Positions 36,932-49,108 of a stretch of 64,000 nt of DNA are shown one piece after another. Numbering within the stretch: the first letter of the stretch is position 1; every line of letters starts with the position of its first letter. Source of the DNA: Pyrenula massariospora. Its lineage: Eukaryota; Ascomycota; Eurotiomycetes; Pyrenulales; Pyrenulaceae. The DNA lies in NCBI GenBank assembly GCA_021030905.1, contig JAGFMI010000004.1:1364001-1428000 (forward strand). Direction: 5' to 3'. The position numbers and the translations under genes are program-made. The notes beneath the pieces are model-generated. The model did no database searches. It had not been told where the DNA came from and saw nothing but the letters and a program-made list of their open reading frames with translations.

Positions 36932-39900
36932 ATGAAGAGTCTCAAGCGACAACTACTTCCCACTGATTCCCGCGGACCGCAAGTCGCCAGCAAGACCTTT
37001 ATTCGATCTACTAAGAGCGGGAAGGTCCAGAAAATTGTGCGCGAGATCTACCTTAGACAAGATATTCCTTGCTCGTCCAATCTCTGTGAGCTTTGCAGAG
37101 AGACAGTTCCGAGCGATGCATACGGAAATGGTGAGCTACTGGTCCTGTACCCTGCAACAATTTCCTAGCTCACAGCCGCCATAGTGCCCAAATTCTTGCT
37201 CTCGAGAAAACCAAAAGGAACGAAGAGCGTTCCGTCCGGCCACTATCTCATTCCCGACACCAATGTATTCTTGAATGGAATGGACCTCTTCGACCAGACC
37301 GACGCATTCTACGATGTCATCGTTCTGCAGACTGTACTGGAGGAGCTCAAGAACAGATCATTACCTCTGTACAACCGCTTAGTAGCTCTCACCAAGAGTG
37401 AGGAGAGGCGTTTCTACGTGTTCTTCAACGACTTTCGCCAGGAGACTTACGTTTTGCGAGGGGAGGGCGAGTCGATAAACGACCGAAATGATCGAGCTGT
37501 CAGGCGAGCAGCAAAATGGTATATGGAACACTTGCCGCGGAAGAAGTGTCCGGAAATTGTAATTTTGACGGACGACCGGGAGAACTTGAAGAGGGCGAAG
37601 ACTGAGAAGATTACGGCCCTTACTATGGCAGATTATGTCTCTGGCCTAGACGATGCAGATCGCTTATTAGACATGATGAGTGATTCTCAGCACAATTCTG
37701 CAGACCGAGGCTCGCAAGGGGAGCTGTTCTATCCGGAATACTACTCAGCTTCGAAAGTGATGACAGGGGTCAAAGCTGGTACACTCCATCAGGGCTTGTT
37801 CAGTGTTTCGCCGTACAATTACCTCGAGGGTACTGTTCAGGTCTCAGCTTTTGAAAAGCCATTGCTCATTCTAGGCCGTGAGGCCAGCAACCGATCAGTC
37901 TCAGGAGATTCCGTTGTTGTGGAAGTCTTGCCAAAAGACCAATGGAAAGCCCCATCTACTAAGATAGTTGATGAAGAAACGCTCAACAAGGACGACAACG
38001 CAGAAGTCGAAGACGAAGAAGAAGTAGTTGTTACTGAGCGGGAAAGACGTGCGTTGCAGGACGAAGTACGGAAGGCGCACGGGGGTACCTCAGAGTCAAA
38101 AGCTCAACCAACGGCCAAAGTAGTAGGCATCATCAAGCGTAACTGGCGACAATATGTGGGCACAGTCGACTCTCGAGCAGCTGGTTCGTCATCGATCCAA
38201 GGACGGAGACAACAAACCGTCTTCCTTCTACCTATGAACAAAAAGATACCTAAAATTCGAGTCAGAACGAGGCAAGCTCAAGAACTTGTCGGCAAACGCA
38301 TTCTTGCCACCATTGATGCTTGGGACAGGGACTCTCGATATCCAGTTGGCCACTATGTACGATCTTTGGGTGACCTAGAGACTAAAGGCGCTGAAACTGA
38401 GGCGCTTCTTCTAGAATTTGACGTGCAGTATCGACCGTTCCCTAAGGCGGTGTTGGACTGTTTGCCCAATGAAGGTCATGAATGGAGGACCCCAGTTTCA
38501 CAATCAGACACTGGTTGGAAAGACCGGAAAGATCTCCGAGATCTTCAGATCTGCTCGATTGATCCTCCTGGATGCCAAGATATTGATGATGCTCTCCATG
38601 CACGTCCTCTACCAAATGGCAATTTCGAGGTCGGAGTTCACATCGCTGATGTGTCGCACTTCGTGAAGCCGAATAATGCAATGGATGCTGAAGCGACGAT
38701 GCGTGGGACTACTGTCTACCTCGTCGACAAGCGGATAGACATGCTACCAATGCTACTTGGGACCGATTTGTGCTCCCTCAAACCCTACGTTGAGCGCTAC
38801 GCCTTTTCTACAATCTGGGAAATCACACCAGATGCGGATGTGGTGTCAGCGTCATTCACGAAGTCCGTGATTCTTTCCAAGGAGGCATTCTCGTACGAGC
38901 AAGCTCAGCTAAGAATCGACGACCCCTCTATGAAGGACGAGCTTACCAAAGGCATGCGTACGCTCCTTATCCTGTCTCAGAAACTCCGACAAAAACGCAT
39001 GGACGCGGGAGCTCTCAATCTCGCGAGCCCAGAAGTCCGCATTGAGGCAGACACCGATGAGACATCAGATCCGTTGACAGACGTGAGAACAAAGGCATCC
39101 TTGGCCACAAATTCCCTCGTAGAAGAGTTCATGCTGCTCGCAAATACAACCGTCGCAAAGAAGATCTTCGAATCTTTCCCCCAAACCGCCCTCCTTCGCC
39201 GACACGCCACCCCTCCTGGGACCAATTTCTCCGAGCTCGCTGAGCAACTGAAGACGAAACGCGGCTTTGAGCTTGACACATCGAGTTCAGGTGCCCTAGC
39301 GAGCTCGCTTGACCGTTGCGTTGACCCAGCACACCCGTTCTTCAACACGCTAGTACGGATCCTTGCAACGCGTTGCATGACCTCGGCGGAGTATTTCTGC
39401 AGCGGCTCGCATGCAGAACCTGAGTTCAGACATTACGGTTTGGCAAGCGAGATATACACACATTTTACAAGTCCTATCCGTCGATATGCCGATCTATTAG
39501 TGCATCGGCAGCTTGCTTATGCTATTGGCTACGAAGGTGAGGGAAGTCAGATCTCCGACGAAGGCTTGAGAAACAAAGGCAAGCTTGAAGCTGTTTGTCG
39601 GAATCTAAATTTCAGACATCGAAATGCACAGCTAGCGGGACGAGCGAGTATAGAATACTACGTTGGCCAAGCCCTGAAAGCTCGTGGGGAAAAATCGACC
39701 GATGCCGAGATCCAGGTGGATGGGTATGTCATGCGGGTCTTCGAAAATGGAGCGGTTGTGTTTGTCCCAAGGTTTGGTGTGGAAGGATTGGTAAGGTTGG
39801 ATGATTTTGAACTAAAAGGAGATAAAGGGGGGAGGAGAGAGAGTGACTTTGATGCAGAGGAGTATCGGATTACGGTTTTTGAAAAAGGAACTGAAAAGAT

Positions 39901-40015
39901 GGGTCGATCGGTGGAGCTATTTCAGCAGGTGAATGTGAGAGTGAGCTCGGAGGAGAAGGGGGGATCAAGGGAGCAGGGGAAGCGTAGGGTCAGGATTGTT
40001 ATTCTATCCACATGA
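36932..40015 (+). CDS. dis3: Exosome exoribonuclease Dis3/Rrp44
   Basis: Catalytic subunit of the RNA exosome, a 3'-5' exonuclease with an added endonuclease site, for rRNA maturation and RNA decay. Exon 1 is 36932-37130, a 54-nt intron follows, and exon 2 is 37185-40015; 1009 residues. The N-terminal CR3-type cysteines (CSSNLCELC) are followed by the PIN domain with Asp91 in IPDTNVFL, Glu120 in VLEELKNRS and acids in NDRNDR and ILTDDREN; two cold-shock domains; the RNB core SIDPPGCQDIDDAL; and an S1 domain (QVDGYVMRVFENGAVVFVP). Asp91 and Glu120 fall at the same numbers as I recall for yeast Rrp44. Both nuclease sites look intact. It is followed closely by trm8 on the same strand. Confidence 0.97.
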
Positions 40016-40442
40016 ACAACAGGAGAATGAGAGGACGATTCATGATTATAGCAAGGCGTTCGGTGGGGCATGATACCGACGGGGCAGCGGACGATTAGAT
40101 ACCCAAAGTCTACCTACAGTGAAGGGAAAAAGTCATTTATTTGCCAAATGCATTCCATAGCGCTTATGCGAACGACTATCGGGAATTAGGAATATCAAAG
40201 AATAGATAATCAACGACGTTGGAGCTTTCGGGGCCGTCACTACTAGCCCGAACAATTTCGCCTTCTACAACTTTCACAGAAATATTTCTAACGCACAACA
40301 CTGTACTTGTTGACATCAAAATTTAGACCCGTGCGCCTCAAATTTGCAAAATCATAACTTGACCACTCCGGTGTCTTTTTCACCACTACAGGCTCATTCT
40401 CAATGCAACCCCAAGATCTAGAGCCCTTCGAAGGATAGGGAC
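40016..40442. other. Short spacer between dis3 and trm8
   Basis: A 427-bp non-coding spacer holding the dis3 3' end and the trm8 promoter. No other feature is seen. Confidence 0.55.
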
Positions 40443-41693
<1,251 letters not shown>

Positions 41694-42197
41694 GGGAAAA
41701 CACGTGGTACGTGCAAAATTGGAGCTATGGTATGCTTGAGGTAATGTGTGTTTCTTGAGGTGGAGATCTTGCAAGGGAGTTTGGCAACTTTAGCAGCAAT
41801 ATTCAAAACACCTTGCACCTGACAGTCACCGTGAAGCAGCTTTTTGTCGATAAGTCTACGTATAACCCTGGCTCCAGCGTGATGCTGAGATTCCTGAGAG
41901 AAAGGGCTCGATTTTGACGCAGCAGTAACGTTGAATTTGCCTCACTAAAATTTTGTACAAGCACTGCCTTTTGAAGCAAGAAAATGACAGGCTGAAAAGG
42001 CCAAACCAATCGCCCAAAAAAAGCCAAAAAAGAAAAGTAAATAAACTCCGGATAGAATCAGTAACACTGCATGGATAACGTAGCTCGTGCTGTACAGTGA
42101 ACCAGCACCGTTTTCAAATCTCTTGCTTTTGATGCCTTTCTCACACGTCAGATGCGCCTTCCAACTTACTTTGCCAAATGTACCCGCCGTGCACGCA
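41694..42197. other. Intergenic between convergent genes
   Basis: Lies between the trm8 stop (+) and the Zn2Cys6-factor stop (-). AT-rich, with no coding signal. Confidence 0.5.
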
Positions 42198-45018
42198 CTA
42201 CATCCAAGTCAAAATCCTCGTAGTTGTCAACCATGTCATGTCTCCAATGTCGAAATCAAACCCATCCAAGTCCATTTGCTGTCCTTCTGTCCCGAGCGGC
42301 ACCCCGGGTTCTCCTTCCCTTCCTTGCGCATTCCAAGCACTGCTGTCCTGACGTGAAGGTGGCGGAAACCCTGCTGGGCCAACCTTACCCTGTCCATGTC
42401 CGATGTCTTGCTGGTGTTGTTGGCCTTGCGTCTCCATCAACCCCGGCGCGCTGGCAGGCTCTGCGCGGCTTGGTCCACCACTTCCGCGGCTGCTATCGTA
42501 GACCTTTTCGCTGAGAATTTCCAAAGCCGCGAGGCATCGCTTTGCCATAGTGTTGACTCTGGTCAATCTACTTAGGGCTTCAAGAGCATGGCTCCAGCTC
42601 GTGTCAATGCGGTAGTCACTTACACCCATCTCCACAATAGGCCTGAGACGAGCTGCCTGCAAGACCGTAGCGGCGGAGTACAGGTAGAGAACGCAGAACC
42701 AAGAAGCTGGGAGAGAGCCAAGAGCACGCATTTGCTGGTCAAGGTTGGTATAGATCAGGTCAATGTTTTCGTGAGCAGCGCGGACGCAGAGAGTTGACGC
42801 AGCCAGGGCAAGACGCTGAGGCAGCGATTCATCCATTTTTGGGGCGGCGGAAAAGGTGAGGTCATTTTGGGCGAGGCAGAAACGAGATAGCACAGGGCGG
42901 AATAGGAGAATGCGGCAATGGAGGTAGCTGTACACTGTTAGTTGGTTTCAAGGTGACAATACCGTTGTTCTTATTGGATGAATAATAGAAAAAGGAGGGG
43001 ATGGGGCCACTAAGGATCTTCCGATGTCTCACGGAGTGTATAATTTATGCGTGTGAAGAGACAGAGCTCCGACAAAGAAAAGCACATTACTCACCGAGCT
43101 CTCAAAACATTTGTTTGACGTATAAACAGCTCGCTACTTCGGGACTCTGATGTAAATAGCTGTAGGTGTGGTGGAAGGTTTCTGGAGAATGCCATCAAGA
43201 TCCGATCGTGTTTTAGCACTGACACAACCTCGGAGTTTTCAGGATGGCCGAAGAGAAGCTCGTATTGATCATTTGGTGTTTTGTGGTCACGCTCGACGTA
43301 TCGGTTATCTAGCAGCATTTCGTCCATGATCTTGATTAATTCAAGACTTTTAACGTAATACTCTATGACACTTGGCCGATCTGGAGGTTGCGGTCCAGGA
43401 AGAAATTCCTCGTCGACTGCTGATGGCAGAGGAACCATAGTCATAGCATTGCGCTCCATCATTGGTGGTCGATCGAATGTCATTGAAAATATACTGAAAT
43501 GGTCAGCTGTCTAGGAAGAATGGCCTGTTTCGTGTTCTTCTTACCGATCCATGAAAAGACAGGAATGCCACACTCTCCTATACATCTCCTTTTTCTTTGG
43601 CTCTTGTCGGCCACTGGTCTCGGGTCGATGTAGTCCAATAGCCTGAGCCATCCGCACTGCAATCCCCACAATCATCCAACATCTCGAAAGGTTTTTGGTG
43701 CTCTGTAGGTAGTGGGTCATGAGTAGAAAGCATTGCACCGTCTCTAGTGAGCCAGTATCAATCAGCTCCAGATTCAAAAGGTCGGTTGCCCGGTCAAAGA
43801 ACGTCTTCGCTGTGCTGTCTCTCTGATCCATGTCATATGATTCAGAGTGTTGACATCCCAAGGCAAGTACCAGATTAATGAGGACTATCATCATGGACTC
43901 GTCTAAATCCAGATCCGCAGGTGATGCACCAGCCCATAGGTCCATGTATGCATTGTCAAAGGCAGCTTTATCTAGAACTGGGAACATTGGATGAACCAGG
44001 GTCCAGTAAATGGTGATAAAGTAGTCTGCTTGCTTCCTTGGAGGCAGGACGTAGTCGACTGAGACTGACTTCTTACGGTGGTTGGTAGACATATTAGGCT
44101 TAGGACCTGGCATGGCTGGCTCACTGCGAGTCCCAAGTTTTCTGTCGATGGCGAGTGTTATCTGTCGGGTGAATAACTGGGAGCTTGACGATTGGTACTC
44201 TCCATCTTCGGCGGTCGTATCATGAGATGGCCCATGCTGAGAACCCCAGGAGGCTGACTGGGACACTTGAGGCCGCGGAAGATAATTTTGAGGTGGATTT
44301 GGGCCATTTGGCCCTCTCTGAAGGTCGGCTTGGCCTGTTTGAAGCTGATGAGGCTTCCATGCACTTGGTGGAGCTCCATCGCCTTCAGTGATCTCTGCTA
44401 GGGGAGGTAAAAGCTTAGAACCGTGCCCACCAAGGCTGTTGTGTCGCTGCAACGGCGACGGACCAGCCTGCCTCCATACATCTCCTTGATGAGGTTGAGG
44501 TGGTACATGATTGGGGGTGAAATTGGTGGTTGGAGGAGAGCCTGATCCGGTCTTTTCAGCCTGCAACTCCCGAAGCTTAAGCTCGAGGTGATGCACGTAG
44601 CCTTTTGACGGGGCTCCGGAGGCGGTCTTGGAGTCTAGAGAATACTGGCAGAGGAGTTCTCGGTCTCTCTTCCTACAGGGTGTGCAGATGGGACGCGTGC
44701 CATCACCTAAGCGAGTCAGTGGAACGGCGACAATATTCGGAGTCTATTGTTAGCATACATTTGATCTTTTTGGCGCGACACACATCACAGGCAATGGCAA
44801 TCTAAGATCGAGTCAGTCGGCAGATCTCAGGTTGGACCGGGAGGGGCGTTTGGCGACGAATGAAATACCTTTTGGCGCTTCTGGGATCGGGTCCCGGCGT
44901 CCTGGGGACTGGATGCCTGCCCTTCTGGTGTCACACTCTCATCCATTTTTGGGGACGGCAGTACATTGGAAGACGGTGAAGTCGGAAGGCCAACATCGTC
45001 GTGCCGGATGCTTCGCAT
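42198..45018 (-). CDS. Zn2Cys6 transcription factor with fungal_trans domain
   Basis: Nuclear binuclear-zinc-cluster regulator. Five exons fit in phase: 45018-44869, 44801-44759, 44706-43545, 43493-43095 and 42927-42198, for 827 residues. The zinc cluster spans two splice joins: CDVCRAKKIK|C then DGTRPICTPCRKRDRELLC, with cysteines at 55, 58, 65, 72, 75 and 84. A coiled dimer helix (HHLELKLRELQAE) and a long Pro/Gln/Ser-rich linker come next, followed by the middle homology domain (PMFPVLDKAAFDNAYMD through MDR|IFSMTFDRPPMM). The C-terminus is disordered. A nitrilase-family gene lies 215 bp upstream on the same strand. Targets are unknown; I cannot tie it to a named regulator. Confidence 0.92.
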
Positions 45019-45233
45019 GTCAATGAACAGCTTTGTGGGATTTTTGGGGCTATTCCGACGGACTTAAAACGCCCTCATACCCTCGGCCGTCAGCCGTTCC
45101 CCACCACCAGCCGAGGTGACCGAGGACGACTATCCAGCACTAAGTACGCGCTTGGCTGCGAACAACGCACACTCGCTCTATATTCGTTCTGCCCGTGCAT
45201 CTGAGACCAAGTCGACGCCTACGACCTGCCACG

Positions 45234-46185
45234 CTACAGTTCCGGATACACGTCCGTTCTTCTCAACAGCGGCATCTCCCGCCTCACCTTCTCGACCAGA
45301 CTTGGGTCAATCTCTGCCATGCACATCTGCGGCTCCCCCGTTCCTTCGCCAGCTCCATCCGAGTCTGAGCTTCCGAGCTGGGTAACAATCTCCCCGCGTG
45401 GCGAGACCACCATAGAGTTGCCGTAGCTGACTCGCTTCTCATTGTGTCTTCCACACTGCGCAGCAGCTACAACATATCCTTGGCTCTCAATTGCTCTCGA
45501 CCTGAGTAGAATTTGCCAGTGTGCTTTACCAGTGGGCACTGTGAAGGCACTGGGGTAACAGAATAGCTGTGCGCCGCGTCTCTTCAGACCCAGGCTGATC
45601 TCTGGGAACCTCAAGTCGAAGCAGATCATCAAGCCTATCCGACCAAGCTCCGTTCCAAATGGGTCCGGAATTTCCATCCCCTTCTCAACGCTGTCCGACT
45701 CTTTGATAAGAGGGCCGCCTTGGTCTCGAAGGTCGACATCGAACAGGTGTATCTTCTGGTACCGATGTAACAATCTGCCCTGGCCATCGATCCAGATCAA
45801 GGTGTTTTTGACCTTCTTCCCCCCATCTGCTGGCTCATGAATCCCGACATTGATCGGTAATGACGATTCTCTGGCGCTCTTCTGAAGACCTAAAACAAAA
45901 GGTGAGCTTGTAGCGGGCTGGACCAGCGAGACCGTTTCAGACGCCGAGGATGCAATGTAATCGGAAGCTTCAGGGAGGAATAGGGCCTAGAATGACAGAC
46001 TACTTAGATTAGAACTGGAATCACGCATGTTAAATAGGCGATGGTGAAATAGATTGTGCGTTTTGGTCTACAATCCATACCTTTGCGCCTGCTGCAGCCG
46101 CTTTCTTCACTAATAGCTGGCACTGTCGGAGGTTGTTCGTCATACTAGCAGTCGAGCAAATCTGCCCGACTGCTGCAAGAGGCAT
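45234..46185 (-). CDS. Nitrilase-superfamily amidase (Nit1/Nit2-like)
   Basis: Carbon-nitrogen hydrolase close to the Nit group; eukaryotic Nit1 removes the amide from deaminated glutathione as metabolite repair. Exon 1 is 46185-46081, the intron is GTATGG...TAG (94 nt) and exon 2 is 45986-45234, giving 285 residues. The Glu-Lys-Cys triad is visible as Glu41 (LFLPEAS), Lys113 (RYQKIHLFDVD) and Cys157 (LMICFDLRFPE). The start MPLAAVGQICST fits the family; an upstream in-frame ATG at 46251 does not. It is divergent from the small gene at 46891 across a 0.7-kb gap. The exact substrate is inferred from the family only. Confidence 0.92.
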
Positions 46186-46890
46186 CTTTGCCTGGGAATT
46201 CTTAGTATTAAAGTAGTTGTGGTACAGCAAATGGCGAAAAGGGCTACGCATTGAAGCGTGGTCAATGTGGCCGCCGTTATCTTATCGTGGAACCCCTCCC
46301 TAACTGTGTTAGGAACATGCAAAAGTTGAAAACATCATTTGCTGTTACAATCATGCTCGATTGCTTAGGATTTTGGTCCATTCGTTGCTTGATCACTAGT
46401 TTTATGCCCATCGCGGCTCATAAATCCCGCCTTACGCCACCTTGAAATTGTTTGACCTACTTCATGGTCTCCATTTTACACAGTAATCAGCAAATTGGTG
46501 ATGATAAATATTTCGGCCTATTGCCTGACCTTCTGCAGCATGTTGAGGCACAGCTTTTAGGTCCATTTTCGCGTATACTATCGCGTCAAATAATATCCAG
46601 TGTCATATCTTTAATTGATGGTCTCCGCGGCAACAAGGGTCTGAGCGAGGCCAGCAGGCAGCAGTATTTTCTTGTTTCTTTTAGGTCAACCAGACAAACC
46701 AGGTCAACGTGTTTTCTGACATGTGAAATATCCTCGTGATTCTCAAGAAGGACGGATCCATCATCAGATCAAAATCTCAAGCCTCATAATTACTCTGAGC
46801 CGGATCAAACTACTTAGGCTTCACAACGGCATCTCTGATCAGGTAAATAGCCTCCTCCAATCACACAGTAACCAATTTCTCGCCGCCAAA
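46186..46890. promoter_or_regulatory. Divergent promoter region, nitrilase gene / small unknown gene
   Basis: AT-rich non-coding stretch between two divergent starts. No gene recognised inside; it should carry both promoters. Confidence 0.45.
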
Positions 46891-47217
46891 ATGCCCTGGT
46901 CTGTCCCATCGGCCTTTCTAAACCACACAATCGCCGCCGACATCATCGCCCGCGACAGCGCCCCTGCAGACGTAACCTCTATCGACGAGCAACGCATCCT
47001 CGACGGCAAAGAACTCCGCCTCTTGTCCCGCCTCTGCTTTGCGCCAGAGCAGAAAGATCAAATCCTCCATGAGAATGACATGCTTGACGAACCGGAGCAG
47101 AAAGCAGGGACAAAGGCGGCTGGAAAGGGCAGTTTGGCCGGCTATATGATTGCAACGTACGGGACGGAGGGGGCGGGGTTAAGGGAGGAGGATGTGGTGA
47201 TGTTGAGGAAGTGGTGA
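46891..47217 (+). CDS. Small unknown protein, shortened by a tandem duplication
   Basis: The frame from MPWSVPSAFLNHTIAADIIA gives 108 residues, mostly helical and charged, with no signal peptide, membrane segment or known domain. A perfect 17-bp tandem duplication at 47194-47227 shifts the frame and stops it after LRKW. With a single copy the frame would run on as FETGAANLARMD to a stop at 47270, so the shared ancestor was probably 121 residues. The gene shows the C-rich (46920-46990) to G-rich (47100-47270) switch seen elsewhere in the window. The protein may still be functional, since only the last 13 residues are lost. Confidence 0.6.
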   Translation: MPWSVPSAFLNHTIAADIIARDSAPADVTSIDEQRILDGKELRLLSRLCFAPEQKDQILHENDMLDEPEQKAGTKAAGKGSLAGYMIATYGTEGAGLREEDVVMLRKW

Positions 47218-47227
47218 TGTTGAGGAA
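47194..47227 (+). repeat. Perfect 17-bp tandem duplication
   Basis: GTGGTGATGTTGAGGAA occurs twice head to tail (47194-47210 and 47211-47227), followed by a partial third GTGGT. It lies in coding sequence and changes the frame. Confidence 0.95.
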
Positions 47228-47270
47228 GTGGTTTGAGACTGGGGCTGCGAATTTGGCGAGGATGGATTGA

Positions 47271-48121
47271 GCGGTGGCGGGATTGTTTCGTGGCGTATGG
47301 TGAGAAACCTATGCTTTAGGTTTCGTCATCTGGCTGGTCAGGTTAAGGTAGAGCTCGATTACCTGCACTACTGCTGTAAAGACCTGTGAATAGACTACAA
47401 GTCAACAGGCTTGGACCATGACGGGCGTTGTGATTCGTGGATACTAAAGATGAGAAGGACCGAGGTGAGAAACTTACGAACGGAATGAATCACGATCCAA
47501 TAGATAAGACAACAGACTTTAGCTCGTTGCTCCCCAGCCTCTACTGCGGGCAGGAAAACAAAGCTACCTCTACCCTACGTTTTCCAAACTGTTGTAGCAC
47601 TGGGGTCCATGCAAGCAGTCCCATGTAAATGTGACTGGAAACTCAAATGATAGACGGCTTGAAGAATCGTCTTACGACGGGCAAATGCTGTGTGATCTAT
47701 TTGCACCGCTAAATTGGGACCTACTTCATCAGCCAACAAGATAAGAATAGATTCACGATCGAGAGTAGGAAAGGATGCCTTCTCTCTCAATTCGCACACA
47801 TCTCACAAGAAAGTGGTTGACCAATGCGTTCCCTGGATAGTCACACTTCTAGAGCTTACTTTGATGGTCATTGTGCCTTGATGCGGCTTGAAGGCATGCT
47901 TTTGTAATAGCTATGATCTGCATTCAAAGGTCCTGTGTATCAGAGCAAGCCGTAAACGTTACCAAAAACCGAAACCTGATCGACATCAATTTCGTCTTTT
48001 GTCTTCCCTAGGCTGCCAATTGAGAGGTCAACATTTCCGTGGGTATAGATATCTTAACCGTTGAATCTCGTGCTTGTAACCCCAACCGTCTTCCCTCGTC
48101 TATCTTCCTGGTCGATCTTGC
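47271..48121. other. Intergenic between convergent genes
   Basis: No gene recognised. It contains the 3' flanks of the small unknown gene (+) and the complex I gene (-). Confidence 0.5.
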
Positions 48122-48631
48122 CTACGACTTATTGACATTATCGGGATCCTCCAATATCCCCTCCTTCTCCAATCGTCTCCTGGCCTCCTCGAGGGCCCAC
48201 GTCTGGATACTATAGATTCCGTTAATCTTCTTATCATCTCCTTTGTCTTGCGTCAAAAATACTTACGAAGTGTCCGGCTTAAATGCGTACAAAACACCCG
48301 CCAAAATTATGCTTCCCCAGTATCCATAAAAAAAAAGATACTCCCATCCCTCATTCTCATATTTCTCGCCAGGACGGATACCCCACAGCCAGCCGGTGGG
48401 TGGGTCGTACTGAGATTCGTGACCGTGGTCATGACTGTTGTCGTGTTCGGGATGGGAGCCGTCACGTGGCGAGTCGTCGACATGAGAGGGTGCTGAGTGG
48501 GGTGCCGTTGATGCTAGGCGGAGCAAAGTGTGAGGTCTCGAGTGTCGGAGGACGAGAGGAGAACGACGGAAGGGAGCATGGAGGAGCGAGGGGGGTGGAC
48601 GGAGGGGCATTGTGGGTGGGTGGGTTGGCAC
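48122..48631 (-). CDS. Complex I ESSS subunit (NDUFB11-like)
   Basis: Accessory membrane-arm subunit of mitochondrial NADH:ubiquinone oxidoreductase. Exon 1 is 48631-48267, the intron is GTAAGT...TAG (57 nt) and exon 2 is 48209-48122; 150 residues. The N-terminus is Arg/Ser/Pro-rich without acids, as for mitochondrial import. A His/Asp-rich loop and the conserved block PTGWLWGIRPGEKYENEGWE follow, then one membrane helix (YGYWGSIILAGVLYAF). The splice restores KPDTS|IQTWALEEARRRLEKEG, the family C-terminus. A start at 48610 is also possible. The gene is small and was recognisable only after joining both exons. Confidence 0.9.
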
Positions 48632-49108
48632 GAGGTAGCAAAAGGATGGACAGCCTGTACGGCTGCAGTAGCTGATATGGATTCCAAATTCCCTGATTCA
48701 AGTTGGCAGAGCCATTGCAAGCGTGCTTGTTGAGTTGCAACCGATTGACGTTTGAGGCTTGGAAGGTACCTGAAGCTGTGGTCGTCGGGAAAGTTGACCT
48801 TCTGGGATTGCGAGCGCTTAACCATAAACGGCTGAACAGACCGATAGTCGCGCCAAGCCATCGCACCTTCTCGATGCCCGCAAATCGATGGAGGCGCCGT
48901 TTGGCGTCTCTCCTTACAGCTGTATCTGCATGCACAATGTGCTACAAGAGGTGCATCAATACCTAGCCTCCGAACCAACTATGCACATTATTGCAGTATT
49001 ATTTTCATGGTATAAGAGCGTCAATAACTGCACTGAAGCATGAAAGACACCCTCGCTAACGCGTCAGAACTGCTGTGCTACCACCCGAATCATTATGCTA
49101 ATGCTTGT
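48632..49108. other. Intergenic, complex I subunit promoter
   Basis: Lies between the complex I gene start and the gcn20 stop, both minus strand. No other gene is recognised. Confidence 0.5.
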
